DNA from: Thalassospira alkalitolerans
Lineage (GTDB): Bacteria; Pseudomonadota; Alphaproteobacteria; Rhodospirillales; Thalassospiraceae
Assembly: GCF_002115745.1 (NCBI RefSeq)
Contig: NZ_JFKB01000004.1
Span: 186,001 to 250,000 of the forward strand
DNA length: 64,000 nt
Reading direction: 5' to 3'
Shown piece by piece: positions 37,190-46,125 of the stretch. Below the pieces are notes generated by a model. It had not been told where the DNA came from, did not search any database, and saw only the letters and a list, made by a program, of their open reading frames with translations. Position 1 is the stretch's first letter; each line of letters opens with the position of its first letter. The position numbers and the translations under genes were made by a program.

Positions 37190-38696
37190 AATTGCGGCTA
37201 ACCCGCCGTGGCAAGGAAATGGTAACTTCCAAACCACGCCGCGGCAAATTACGCAGCCGTATGGTTCCGTCATGCGCATCAATCACAGTTTTCACAATCG
37301 ACAGACCAAGGCCACTGCCCCCGGTGCTGCGCGCGCGCGATCCCTCAACCCGGAAAAATGGCAAAAAGACACTTTCCTGATATTCCTCGGCAATGCCCGG
37401 CCCCTCGTCCCGGACCGAGATCAGAACCGTATCGGCCGTCGCATCAAGACTGACAAAGGCGCGATAACCATATTTCAGGGAGTTCTCGATCAGATTGGTA
37501 AAGGCCCGTTTGAGTGTTCCGGGGCGACACGTCAATCGGATACTACGCTTGTCGCCAAAGGAATGGGCTTCGTCCCCGCCGCCGAAAACCGTATGAACCG
37601 AACTGAAACGCAGCGGCTGTGGCCCTTCGAAACTAACCGGTCGGCCAAGATCGGCATAATCATCACAGATGGCTTCAAGGACCGATGTAAAATCAACCGT
37701 CTGTTCATCTTCCTTGTGAATCCAGTCCCCAAGGAAATCCAGCGCATCGTTTAACAACCCGTCCATTTCATCAAGATCGCGCAGCACGGTTTCACGTAAC
37801 TCGTCATTCTCGATGAATTCCGCGCGTAACCGCAGGCGCGTGCTTGGGGTGCGCAAATCATGCGAAATCGCGGCCAACATGCGGGTCCGGTCGCCCAGCA
37901 TGCTTGAAATCCGTTCACGAAGCCCGTTATAGGCCGCCGCCATGGAACGGGCCTCGGTCGGGCCGCGTTCTTCGACCGGGGGACCGTCAACTTCGTCACC
38001 CTGGCGCATGATGATTTCAGCCAAATTCTTGAATGGACCAGCCAAAAGATCGGCCAAGGCTGCGAACACCGCCAAAACAGCAATCACCCCGACCATAAAC
38101 ATCACAAAAACCATCGATGGCGATGAATAATCCGACCATAGAACAGGATGGGATAACAACATGCGCATGCCGGACGGCAACATGATTTCAACCCGGGCTT
38201 CCAACCCCTGACGTGCGATTTCACGCGATAATCCGGCAAAGAACAAACTGGGGTTTTCCGCCGTTTCAATCAGATCACGCTGCTCTGCGCCAAGTCGCCC
38301 GCGGCGGAAATGCACCTTTACCGATGTCGGCCAGCCGGTATCGGCCAAACGTGCCGGCATGGCGATATGCTGGGCCGGTCGCGAGAATAAAAGGATGGTG
38401 CCGATATCGTCTTGCGGCAGCATACGCACCGTCAATCCATCGCGTGCGGCAATATCGATGACGTTGCCATGCAAATCCGGGTTTTCGGCAATCAGGATAA
38501 GTTCGCGAATGGTAAAACCCAGCGTATAGGCCCGGCTGATCCGTTCGCTGCGTTCGATAATGTAACTCGATGCTATAGAACTGATACCGGCGATGATTAA
38601 TCCGCCGACCATCATGATCATGAAAATGCGCCCGCCCAGCGTCCGGGGTTTAAACCGCCGCATATATTCGAAAAACGCACCATTATGATCTGTCAT
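37188..38696 (-). CDS. Membrane sensor histidine kinase, GtrS-like
   Basis: Two-component kinase, 502 residues. A first membrane helix (about 20-45, GGRIFMIMMVGGLIIAGISS) and a second (about 205-230, MVFVMFMVGVIAVLAVFAAL) enclose a periplasmic sensing domain. A HAMP domain follows, then the H-box LAAISHDLRTPSTRLRLRAE, the N-box FTNLIENSLKYGYRAF, G1 VRDEGPGIAEEY and G2 GGSGLGLSIVK. It is read convergently with gtsD and follows its response regulator by 17 bases. In Pseudomonas the glucose importer is adjacent to the GtrS/GltR pair; I infer the same role here. Confidence 0.9.
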   Translation of the reverse strand: MTDHNGAFFEYMRRFKPRTLGGRIFMIMMVGGLIIAGISSIASSYIIERSERISRAYTLGFTIRELILIAENPDLHGNVIDIAARDGLTVRMLPQDDIGTILLFSRPAQHIAMPARLADTGWPTSVKVHFRRGRLGAEQRDLIETAENPSLFFAGLSREIARQGLEARVEIMLPSGMRMLLSHPVLWSDYSSPSMVFVMFMVGVIAVLAVFAALADLLAGPFKNLAEIIMRQGDEVDGPPVEERGPTEARSMAAAYNGLRERISSMLGDRTRMLAAISHDLRTPSTRLRLRAEFIENDELRETVLRDLDEMDGLLNDALDFLGDWIHKEDEQTVDFTSVLEAICDDYADLGRPVSFEGPQPLRFSSVHTVFGGGDEAHSFGDKRSIRLTCRPGTLKRAFTNLIENSLKYGYRAFVSLDATADTVLISVRDEGPGIAEEYQESVFLPFFRVEGSRARSTGGSGLGLSIVKTVIDAHDGTIRLRNLPRRGLEVTISLPRRVSRN

Positions 38697-38713
38697 GGAT
38701 CGGATCCCGGTAT

Positions 38714-39448
38714 CTAAACCGTCCTTGTATCAGCACAGAACTGATAACCAATGCCACGCACGGTCTTGATTAACTTGGGATTTTTGACATCTTTTTCGAT
38801 CTTGCGGCGCAAACGGCTGATCTGAATATCGATACTGCGATCAAACGGGATTGAACTTTGACCCCGCACGATATCGACAAGCTGTTCACGGGATAAGGGA
38901 CGCTTGTTATGCTTGACCAATGCAAGCAAAAGCGAAAATTCCCCGGTCGACAGATGCACCGCGACATTATCAAGATCACGCAGTTCGCGTGATCCGATAT
39001 CCAGTGTCCAGTCGGCAAACAGGATCTTCTGGCTGGTCACTTCTTCATGATGGACTTGTGTGACCGTCCCGGTTTCAAACCGGCGGAATACGGCGCGAAT
39101 ACGCGCCAGCAATTCACGCGGGTTGAACGGCTTGGTCAAATAATCATCGGCGCCAAGTTCAAGGCCAAGAATACGGTCTGTATCCTCGCCAACCGCTGTC
39201 AGCATTACAATCGGCACCTTGGAATTGCGCCGCACGTCACGGCACAGCGCAAAACCGTCCTCGCCGGGCAACATGATATCAAGGATGACCAGATCAATAT
39301 TCCAATCGCGCAAGGCACGATGCATCTCGCCGCCGTCAGAAACGGTGGTGATACGAAACCCGTGCTGCAGCAGGAATTTTTTAAGGAGCTTCTGGATTTC
39401 CTGATCGTCATCGACAACCAGAATATGGGGTTCACGCCGCGTACTCAG
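38714..39448 (-). CDS. OmpR-family response regulator with an apparent CTG start
   Basis: Phosphorylated by the adjacent kinase, binds DNA, 244 residues from the proposed start. The receiver domain shows the acidic pocket ILVVDDDQEIQKLL, the phospho-Asp in LVILDIMLPGEDG (residue 57) and the Lys in DDYLTKPFNPRELL. The winged-helix domain ends with VDIVRGQSSIPFDRSIDIQI and LIKTVRGIGYQF. The first ATG, at 39325, would remove the acidic pocket and is impossible. No ATG, GTG or TTG lies in frame between there and the upstream stop. A CTG at 39448 sits 6 bases after AAGGGAGG and gives a normal receiver. The start is inferred. Confidence 0.87.
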   Translation of the reverse strand: MSTRREPHILVVDDDQEIQKLLKKFLLQHGFRITTVSDGGEMHRALRDWNIDLVILDIMLPGEDGFALCRDVRRNSKVPIVMLTAVGEDTDRILGLELGADDYLTKPFNPRELLARIRAVFRRFETGTVTQVHHEEVTSQKILFADWTLDIGSRELRDLDNVAVHLSTGEFSLLLALVKHNKRPLSREQLVDIVRGQSSIPFDRSIDIQISRLRRKIEKDVKNPKLIKTVRGIGYQFCADTRTV

Positions 39449-39554
39449 TCTCCGCCTCCCTTGGATCCGACAGGTCCGTGACCGGACTGTCGCGCGGAGT
39501 TTAGTGCATATTGTCCCGGGTTTGAACTATTTTACCCAATGCCGGGGATAAATG

Positions 39555-39583
39555 AAAAAGCCGGGGTTAAAACCCCCGGCTTT
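39555..39583 (-). terminator. Terminator of the choice-of-anchor lipoprotein gene
   Basis: AAAGCCGGGG and CCCCGGCTTT form a 10-bp stem with a 7-base loop. On the minus strand it is followed by TTCATTT, and the stem itself ends in T. It lies 38 bases past the stop at 39621. Confidence 0.85.
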
Positions 39584-39620
39584 CCTAAAGAAAATCTTCT
39601 TCCCCAACGTGTTAGGTGAC

Positions 39621-41219
39621 CTATTTCAGGTCATAAACCTTGGTGCTTCCCGATACTTCGGATGCGACGATCAACATTGCATTGCCCGTCGGGCTGTTTT
39701 TGGCATCAACAAACAGCATCCCTTCCGGGGCAAGTTCACCCGCGGTGTCGGCTTCCGGGCTTCCGGAATATCGACGATCAGAATGATATGTCACGAATTG
39801 CGGATTAACCGGATTGGTCAAATCATAGACCATAAAGCCGCCCTGACGTTCCAAACCGATAAAGGCATAAGGCGTTCCATTGACGTAACCCGATGCAAGA
39901 CCTTCGGGTTCCGGCCCCTTGTCATCCGAACGGTTATCGCGGCTATAGTTTTCAGTGTTCGAGGCATTGAAAACATTGCCATAATTGGCGGCCATATACT
40001 GTTCGAATTGATCGCCGCTGTCATAGACCATCTTGGCACCCGCATCGAGAACCGAGAACGACCGCGCGCCATAGCTATAAATCACATCGAAATCGCCATC
40101 GCCGTCAATGTCGCCCTGTGCCTTGGTGGTTTTAAGGCGGCCCAGGTTTTCATCCTTTTGCAAGCTTGCCGCATTCGGGAATGCTACCGGATCAAGGGTC
40201 AACTTGCCGACGCGGGTTTCCTCGCTATAGCCATCATAATCGCGGGAATCGCCTTCGTTCGCGATCAGCACCCAGGTTTTGCCATCGATTTCAATCGTAT
40301 CAATGGTGTCGGGCATATACATCCCCATCACCGGCCAGGTGCGGATATTGATCTTGCCGTCCTTGTCGCTGGCATCAAACGCATTGACCGAATGGTCCTT
40401 GAACCCAAGACCGGCAACACGGATCACGCTGGCGGTTGCAATATCAAGGATCGCAACAGCGTTATTTTCCTGAAGCGACACATAGGCCGTTTTACTGTCT
40501 TTCGAGACGGCGATATATTCCGGCTCAACATCCTGTGCAACACTTGACGTGCCCGGGTTCGATACCCGCATGCCGTATGGAAGCGTCGCATCATTCAAAA
40601 AGGCGAAATCAACGTTACGAACATCCGCATCCGTTAACTTGGCCACATCACCCGATACCGGAATGATCGAAACGCTGCCTTCCGGATCATTGTCAAAGGC
40701 ATCATTTGGTTCGCCTTCATTGGCAACCAAAACATATTTACCATCCGGGGTAAATTTGATCATATCAGGCAAGGCGCCCACCGTAACCGCCGCGATGAAA
40801 TCACCATCGGTCGTGAAGAACACGGCCTTGCCAACGGCCTGTTTGTCGTTGTTTTCAACAGCAACAGCCACAACGCCATCATGAACGGCAACGCTGTTGG
40901 CGGCTTTGCCCCAGTTCGACAGATCAAGCGAACCGGTTTTGGTGATTTCATTGGGGTTCGACAGATCAAGAATGTCGATGGCCTTATCCCCACCATTCAC
41001 AACAAAAATACGCTTGGTCACCGGATCAAATGCCGGAATTTCAGCCGCACTTTCATCAAACACGCCGGTGCGATATTCGCCCATTGAAAGGATCGAAAGC
41101 GGTTTGGCCGCCGGTGTTGCCGTATCAAGCCCCATCGCAACGTTCTTTGACGTCGCCGCTGTCCCACAAGCCCCAAGAAGCACAGACATCGCAACAGTCG
41201 CCATTAATGAATAACGCAT
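39621..41219 (-). CDS. Choice-of-anchor I family lipoprotein (phytase/alkaline-phosphatase-like)
   Basis: A secreted beta-propeller-type protein of 532 residues. The signal has a lipobox LLGAC, so it is lipid-anchored. The repeats read IDILDLSNPNEITKTG, PDMIKFTPDGKYVLVANEGE and PEYIAVSKDSKTAYVSLQEN, which is the pattern of the choice-of-anchor I family found in extracellular alkaline phosphatases. A strong AGGGGGA precedes the ATG at 41219; an earlier ATG at 41267 is less likely. Three phased Pho-box repeats lie upstream, so phosphate starvation control is probable. The exact enzyme activity is not clear from the sequence. Confidence 0.85.
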   Translation of the reverse strand: MRYSLMATVAMSVLLGACGTAATSKNVAMGLDTATPAAKPLSILSMGEYRTGVFDESAAEIPAFDPVTKRIFVVNGGDKAIDILDLSNPNEITKTGSLDLSNWGKAANSVAVHDGVVAVAVENNDKQAVGKAVFFTTDGDFIAAVTVGALPDMIKFTPDGKYVLVANEGEPNDAFDNDPEGSVSIIPVSGDVAKLTDADVRNVDFAFLNDATLPYGMRVSNPGTSSVAQDVEPEYIAVSKDSKTAYVSLQENNAVAILDIATASVIRVAGLGFKDHSVNAFDASDKDGKINIRTWPVMGMYMPDTIDTIEIDGKTWVLIANEGDSRDYDGYSEETRVGKLTLDPVAFPNAASLQKDENLGRLKTTKAQGDIDGDGDFDVIYSYGARSFSVLDAGAKMVYDSGDQFEQYMAANYGNVFNASNTENYSRDNRSDDKGPEPEGLASGYVNGTPYAFIGLERQGGFMVYDLTNPVNPQFVTYHSDRRYSGSPEADTAGELAPEGMLFVDAKNSPTGNAMLIVASEVSGSTKVYDLK

Positions 41220-41270
41220 AGTTCCCCCTGAAAACTGAATTAACCGTGGCTGACAACCTGCAAACAAGCC

Positions 41271-41299
41271 GTAACAGTTTGATGACGACGCCGTGACAG
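41271..41299 (-). promoter_or_regulatory. Pho box of the choice-of-anchor lipoprotein gene
   Basis: On the minus strand CTGTCAC, TCGTCAT and CTGTTAC recur at an exact 11-bp period (plus-strand starts 41293, 41282 and 41271). This matches the CTGTCAT direct-repeat pattern bound by PhoB. It ends 52 bp before the ATG. Two weaker copies may continue the series towards the start. Confidence 0.7.
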
Positions 41300-41392
41300 T
41301 TTCATAAATTTCCTGAACCCCGCTATGCTCTGAACAGCCACAATCAACCTAAAGCAATAACCGTTCACGAAAATCAGTTGGAAACAGCAAGA

Positions 41393-42418
41393 ATGGCCAC
41401 GATCAATATCGCCGTGATCGGTGCGGGCATGGCTGGCCTTAAGGCAGCATCGACCCTGCATGGCATTGGCATCAATGTGACGGTCTTTGAAAAAAGCCGC
41501 GGCACAGGCGGGCGGCTTGCGACCCGACGAACCGAATTTGGCAATTTCAACCATGGCGCCCAATATGTGACGGCACGTGATCCGGCATTCCGTGCCTTCC
41601 TGCGCCATGCCGTAAGCCAAAATTCAGCGCGCGACTGGCGGCCCAACCTGTATCACGGCCAGCAAGCCCAAAGACAACAGACGCCACGCCCGATTGCGGA
41701 TGGCAACACCGCCGCCGACATTTGGTATCAGGGCGCGCCACAAATGAACAAGCTGGTCACGCCCCTTCTGACCTCATTTGAAATTCGCACCCGTCACCAC
41801 ATCAATAGCATTGAACCACGTGGCCCCCGTGAATTTGTCCTGCATAATAATCTTGGTCAGGAATTTGGTCCTTTTGACGGTGTAATCGCAACTGCACCGG
41901 CCCTTCAAGCCGCCGAACTGTTACAGCCCTTAAGCCCGCGGTTTGATGTCATCAATAACGTTAAAATTGCTCCCTGCTGGTCAGCAATGATCGCATTTGC
42001 CAACCCTTTACCCACGGTATTTGACGCCATGGTCCATCCTGACCCTGCCATCAGTTGGGCCGCGCGAAGCGACAATAATAATAATCTGCCCCACAGACCA
42101 TCACCGGATCTTTGGGTTTTGCACGCCACCACAGAATGGTCCCGTGACAATCTGGAAGACGACAACGAACGTGTCGCATCGCGCTTACTGGAAAAATTTC
42201 GCGATATATGTGGCAGCCGACTTCCCGAAATCATATCAATCGACGCCCATCGCTGGCGATATGCCCGAACGGAAACACCGCTTGGCCAAAGCCATTTAAC
42301 CGGGATGAAGGGTCGAATAATTGCCGCAGGTGACTGGTGCCTTGGCGCACGGGTCGAAGCCGCATGGCGCAGCGGAAAATGCGCGGCACATGCCATGATC
42401 GAAACTCTGACCAGTTGA
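41393..42418 (+). CDS. Renalase-like FAD-dependent oxidoreductase
   Basis: Flavin monooxygenase-like fold, 341 residues. The FAD motif NIAVIGAGMAGLKAASTLHG is at residue 5, followed by VFEKSRGTGGRLATRR, which is a hallmark of the renalase family. The C-terminus has the family DWCLGARVEAAWRSG end. Bacterial renalases oxidise alpha- and gamma-NAD(P)H isomers; other members have unknown substrates. An in-frame TTG lies 5 codons upstream, but the ATG at 41393 is preferred. It is divergent from the lipoprotein gene and convergent with pgi. Confidence 0.82.
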   Translation: MATINIAVIGAGMAGLKAASTLHGIGINVTVFEKSRGTGGRLATRRTEFGNFNHGAQYVTARDPAFRAFLRHAVSQNSARDWRPNLYHGQQAQRQQTPRPIADGNTAADIWYQGAPQMNKLVTPLLTSFEIRTRHHINSIEPRGPREFVLHNNLGQEFGPFDGVIATAPALQAAELLQPLSPRFDVINNVKIAPCWSAMIAFANPLPTVFDAMVHPDPAISWAARSDNNNNLPHRPSPDLWVLHATTEWSRDNLEDDNERVASRLLEKFRDICGSRLPEIISIDAHRWRYARTETPLGQSHLTGMKGRIIAAGDWCLGARVEAAWRSGKCAAHAMIETLTS

Positions 42419-42518
42419 TCCCCATGGCAAAAAAGAATGCGTAAACAAAGATAAAGACGGTGCCAGGCGATAGCCGCCACCGCCCCCAAATGATTGACGT
42501 CTGCATCACGTGTGGTGA

Positions 42519-44165
42519 TTAACCACGCAATGCCTGCAACTGCTTGATCAAACCGGCCGTGGATGCATCACGGGCATCGCCACTTTGCGTGGCCTGCACC
42601 ATCGGCAACAATTCCTTGGCCAATTGTTTGCCCAGTTCCACCCCCCATTGGTCATAGGAATTGACGTTCCAAATGATGCCCTGAACAAAGATTTTATGTT
42701 CATACATCGCAACCAAACGTCCCAAGGTGAAGGGATCAAGTTGTTTATACAGGATCATATTGCTCGGCTTATTCCCGGCAAAAACCTTTTGCGGGGCCAG
42801 AACATCAATCTCGGCCGGGGTTAAGTTGGTACCCGAAAGTTCATCGCGGACTTCGGCCTCGGTCTTGCCACGCATCAGGGCCTCGGCCTGGGCAAAGCAA
42901 TTCGCCACCAGCTTGTCATGATGGTTTGCCAGTGGATGCAACGCATTGGCCGCCACAATGAAATCAACCGGAATCAGTTCAGTCCCCTGATGGATCAGCT
43001 GATAAAACGCATGCTGGCCATTGGTTCCGGGCTCGCCCCAGATGATCGGGCCGGTTTCGTAAAAGATCGGCTTGCCATCGCGGGTAACCGACTTGCCGTT
43101 GCTTTCCATATCCGCCTGCTGCAAATAGGCTGGCAGGCGCGACAGATGTTGATCATAGGGCAGGATTGCCTGACTGGATGCCCCCAGAATATTGCGATAC
43201 CAAACACCAATCAGCGCCAGAGTCACCGGAATGTTTTGATCAATCGGGGCGGTTTGGAAATGGTTATCCATTGCCTGCGCACCGCGCAGCAATTCTTCAA
43301 ACTTGTCATAACCAACGGCTAGAATGATCGGCAATCCAATGGCCGACCAAAGGCTGTAACGGCCCCCGACCCAATCCCAAAAACCAAACGCATTATCAGT
43401 ATCAATGCCAAAGGCGGCGACCTTATCAAGGGCGGTCGACACGGCCACGAAATGCTTGGCAACCGCGGCCTCGTCCTTTAGCAGCCCAATCAGCCAGTCC
43501 CGCGCTGAATAGGCATTGGTCAGGGTTTCATCGGTGGTAAAGGTCTTTGATGCAATGATGAAAAGTGTCGTTTCCGCATCAAGGTCTTTAAGCGTATCAA
43601 CAATATGCGCGCCATCAACATTCGACACGAAGTGACAGCGAATACCATCGATATGATACGGACGAAGGGCCTCGTTAACCATGACAGGGCCAAGATCCGA
43701 TCCGCCAATCCCGATATTGACCACATCGGTAATTGCCTTGCCAGTATGGCCTTTCCAATCGCCGGTATGGATACGCGCGGCAAAAGCCTTCATGCGTGCC
43801 AGCACGTCCTTGATATCGGGCATGATATCGTGGCCATCGACCATCACCGGATCACCATCCAGATTGCGAAGCGCCGTGTGCAAAACAGCACGGTTTTCGG
43901 TGACATTGATCCGGTCACCGGCAAACATACGATCGCGCCAGCTTTCAACCTGTGCGGCCTTGGCCAATTCACGAAGGGCTGCCATCACATCATCGGTGAT
44001 CAGGTTTTTCGAATAATCGACAAACAGATCATCAAGCGCGACCTGAAAACGGTCAAACCGCGCCGGATCATCGGCAAAGGCCTTGCGCAAGTTCAGGTTT
44101 TTGGAAACTTCCGCCCCCAATTGATCAAGCTTATCCCAACAGGTCGTCATATTTTCTGTGGACAT
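42519..44165 (-). CDS. pgi: Glucose-6-phosphate isomerase
   Basis: Converts glucose 6-phosphate to fructose 6-phosphate in the cytoplasm, 548 residues. Family signatures seen: [20 protein letters not shown] (about residue 145), [37 protein letters not shown] and, near the end, [29 protein letters not shown] precedes the ATG. It lies 152 bases downstream of the sugar-kinase gene on the same strand. Together with the importer they form a hexose utilisation set. Confidence 0.97.
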   Translation of the reverse strand: MSTENMTTCWDKLDQLGAEVSKNLNLRKAFADDPARFDRFQVALDDLFVDYSKNLITDDVMAALRELAKAAQVESWRDRMFAGDRINVTENRAVLHTALRNLDGDPVMVDGHDIMPDIKDVLARMKAFAARIHTGDWKGHTGKAITDVVNIGIGGSDLGPVMVNEALRPYHIDGIRCHFVSNVDGAHIVDTLKDLDAETTLFIIASKTFTTDETLTNAYSARDWLIGLLKDEAAVAKHFVAVSTALDKVAAFGIDTDNAFGFWDWVGGRYSLWSAIGLPIILAVGYDKFEELLRGAQAMDNHFQTAPIDQNIPVTLALIGVWYRNILGASSQAILPYDQHLSRLPAYLQQADMESNGKSVTRDGKPIFYETGPIIWGEPGTNGQHAFYQLIHQGTELIPVDFIVAANALHPLANHHDKLVANCFAQAEALMRGKTEAEVRDELSGTNLTPAEIDVLAPQKVFAGNKPSNMILYKQLDPFTLGRLVAMYEHKIFVQGIIWNVNSYDQWGVELGKQLAKELLPMVQATQSGDARDASTAGLIKQLQALRG

Positions 44166-44317
44166 TCCACCCTCGGCTTCAAACAGATAGCAAATAATAC
44201 CGACGTTATGTCAGAACACTAACACGCCGATACGACCATTTGTGGGACGGTTTGTGGGGCATTTTGATGGCAATTCCGGGGGCTGAAACTGCCATCAAAT
44301 GAATTGTAACCGGACAA

Positions 44318-45277
44318 TCAGTTCACTGACAGGAATTGTGCAACCTCTGCCTCGGTCGGAAGGGCAGCAATCGCACCGCGTTTGGTGGCTGTCATCGCGC
44401 CGACCGCATTGGCAAAGCGACAGGCAGCCTCAACCTTTTTCGCCGATTTCAGCAATTCCGGGTCTTTGAGTAAGCGTGACAGGAAGCCGGCGGTAAAGCC
44501 ATCCCCTGCCCCGGTTGCATCAACCGCTGTAACCTTGAACGGTTTGGCTGACCCTTCGAAATCCGGGGTAAAGAAACGGCTGCCTTTTGGGCCGGACGTT
44601 ACGATCATCAGTTTCCAGTGATCGCACCATAATTCCCGAACACCGGCCTCAAGATCGTCCTTGCCGGTGATAAAGGTCACTTCATCATCAGAAATCTTGA
44701 CCACATCCGCCTTGGTAATCGCAAGTCGCAACATATCGCGCGCGGCATCGGCACTGGGCCAAAGCGGCAAACGAAGGTTCGGGTCACAGGAAATAATCGC
44801 CCCGTTTTCACGTGCAATATCAATTGCAGCAAGGGTCGCGGCACGTGGATCATCATCAATCATGCAAAGCGTGCCGTAATGAAACAAGTCACAGCCCTTA
44901 AGCATATCCTGATCAAGATCGGCAGGTGTCAGCAACATATCCGCCGACGGACTGCGATAAAATGAAAACTCGCGCTCGCCATCGGCCCGCAACGACACAA
45001 AAGCCAACCCGGTCAGGGCTTCCTTGGTCAGGACAATACCCGATGTATCAACATCATCGGCCTTTAACGTATCGACCAAAAAATGACCAAAGGCATCATC
45101 GCCAAGCTTGCCAATAAAACCGGTTTCAATGCCCAGCCGTTGCAACCCCACGGCCACATTGCCCGGCGCACCACCTGCGGCCTTGGCAAAGGCCGGTGCA
45201 TCGGCAAGGCCGGTACCGGTCACGGTCGGGACAAAATCGATCAGCAATTCCCCAAGGCAAACTGCTTTTGCGCTCAT
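44318..45277 (-). CDS. PfkB-family carbohydrate kinase, fructokinase-like
   Basis: Phosphorylates a hexose, probably fructose, 319 residues. The N-terminus has VCLGELLIDFVPTVTGTGLA and the sugar site region GGAPGNVAVGLQRLGIETGF. The anion hole and catalytic Asp are in VDATGAGDGFTAGFLSRLL near residue 255. SCDPNLRLPLWPSADAARDM is shared with bacterial and plant fructokinases. GGAG lies upstream of the ATG. The association with pgi supports a fructokinase role; a related sugar cannot be excluded. Confidence 0.87.
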   Translation of the reverse strand: MSAKAVCLGELLIDFVPTVTGTGLADAPAFAKAAGGAPGNVAVGLQRLGIETGFIGKLGDDAFGHFLVDTLKADDVDTSGIVLTKEALTGLAFVSLRADGEREFSFYRSPSADMLLTPADLDQDMLKGCDLFHYGTLCMIDDDPRAATLAAIDIARENGAIISCDPNLRLPLWPSADAARDMLRLAITKADVVKISDDEVTFITGKDDLEAGVRELWCDHWKLMIVTSGPKGSRFFTPDFEGSAKPFKVTAVDATGAGDGFTAGFLSRLLKDPELLKSAKKVEAACRFANAVGAMTATKRGAIAALPTEAEVAQFLSVN

Positions 45278-45374
45278 AGCGTTTCTCCGTTTATGTCGCC
45301 CGGCAACCGGGTTGCGGGCATTATCATTTGCTGTGGGACGCGACGTTTTTAAATCGATTCAATTCATCAGGCAA

Positions 45375-45406
45375 AGGAAAAGCCACCTTACGCGAAAAGT
45401 GGCTTT
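45375..45406 (-). terminator. Terminator of the phosphatase gene
   Basis: AAAGCCAC and GTGGCTTT form an 8-bp stem, continued on the minus strand by TTCCTTTGC. It lies 23 bases after the phosphatase stop. Confidence 0.7.
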
Positions 45407-45429
45407 GAACCGGTGTTTTTTCAATAACT

Positions 45430-46014
45430 TCAGACTGATTTCCCCAGCGCAACTTCGCGGGCGCGGCCAAGCGATGTCATCCATTCATCAAAATGATCAT
45501 CATGGTCAAGCTGATAGCGATAATGCCGCGCAAGTGCTGCGTTCAGTTTACCACCCCGCCCCAGCAGATCATCCGCAAAGCCAATCATGCGCGAATTGGG
45601 CCAGGCAATCGGTCGAATGGCGCGCAGTTTGGCGAACAGCTCATCCTCGGCGATATCAGGCTGAGCCTGCGCCATCAGGGTCAGCATCGCAGCCGTTGAA
45701 CGCGAAACCCCCATATGGCAATGCACCAGCAAATGGCCGTCTTGGCGTGTATCAACAGTATTGCGCAGCCCATCGCCGAACGTCAGGACTTCTTCAACAT
45801 GGGCCGGTGTCGGGGCAATCTGATCGGGAAGATCATCAATAATATCGTGGAAACGCAAAATCGTGCGTTCATGCGGGGCATAGGCATTAAACGCATCAAG
45901 GTCGGCACGTTCCGGATCAACCACCGAAAGCACATGCGAAACCGACCGGGTCTGATGGTTTGGCAGTTCTTCGATACCACAAATCGTCAATAACGAGATC
46001 GAAACCGGTTTCAT
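45430..46014 (-). CDS. Cys-based protein tyrosine/dual-specificity phosphatase-like protein
   Basis: Soluble phosphatase-fold protein of 194 residues. The P-loop HCHMGVSRSTAAMLTLMAQ has the HC-x5-R motif with catalytic Cys near residue 100. A conserved general acid is probably in FHDIIDDLPDQ, about 35 residues earlier. The ATG at 46014 has GGAGAATAG upstream; an earlier ATG lies at 46032 without a site. Close family members are annotated as tyrosine phosphatases of unknown target. It lies between the sugar kinase and the speB terminator, with its own terminator, and has no clear pathway link. Confidence 0.83.
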   Translation of the reverse strand: MKPVSISLLTICGIEELPNHQTRSVSHVLSVVDPERADLDAFNAYAPHERTILRFHDIIDDLPDQIAPTPAHVEEVLTFGDGLRNTVDTRQDGHLLVHCHMGVSRSTAAMLTLMAQAQPDIAEDELFAKLRAIRPIAWPNSRMIGFADDLLGRGGKLNAALARHYRYQLDHDDHFDEWMTSLGRAREVALGKSV

Positions 46015-46063
46015 ATCTATTCTCCGATGCAATGAATGGTCGCCATAACATCACAGCAATATG

Positions 46064-46103
46064 AAAAAGCAATGGCCGGTATTATGAAAATACCGGCCAT
46101 TGC
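46064..46103 (-). terminator. Terminator of the puu-speB operon
   Basis: A perfect 15-bp stem (GCAATGGCCGGTATT with its complement) and a 5-base loop, followed on the minus strand by TTTTTC. It lies 23 bases past the speB stop. Confidence 0.96.
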
Positions 46104-46125
46104 CAAATTCCGGTTAACGCAACAA

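Noticed and set aside
39326-39448. Frameshift in the response regulator
   Set aside because: The receiver domain is continuous in one frame; only the start codon is unusual.
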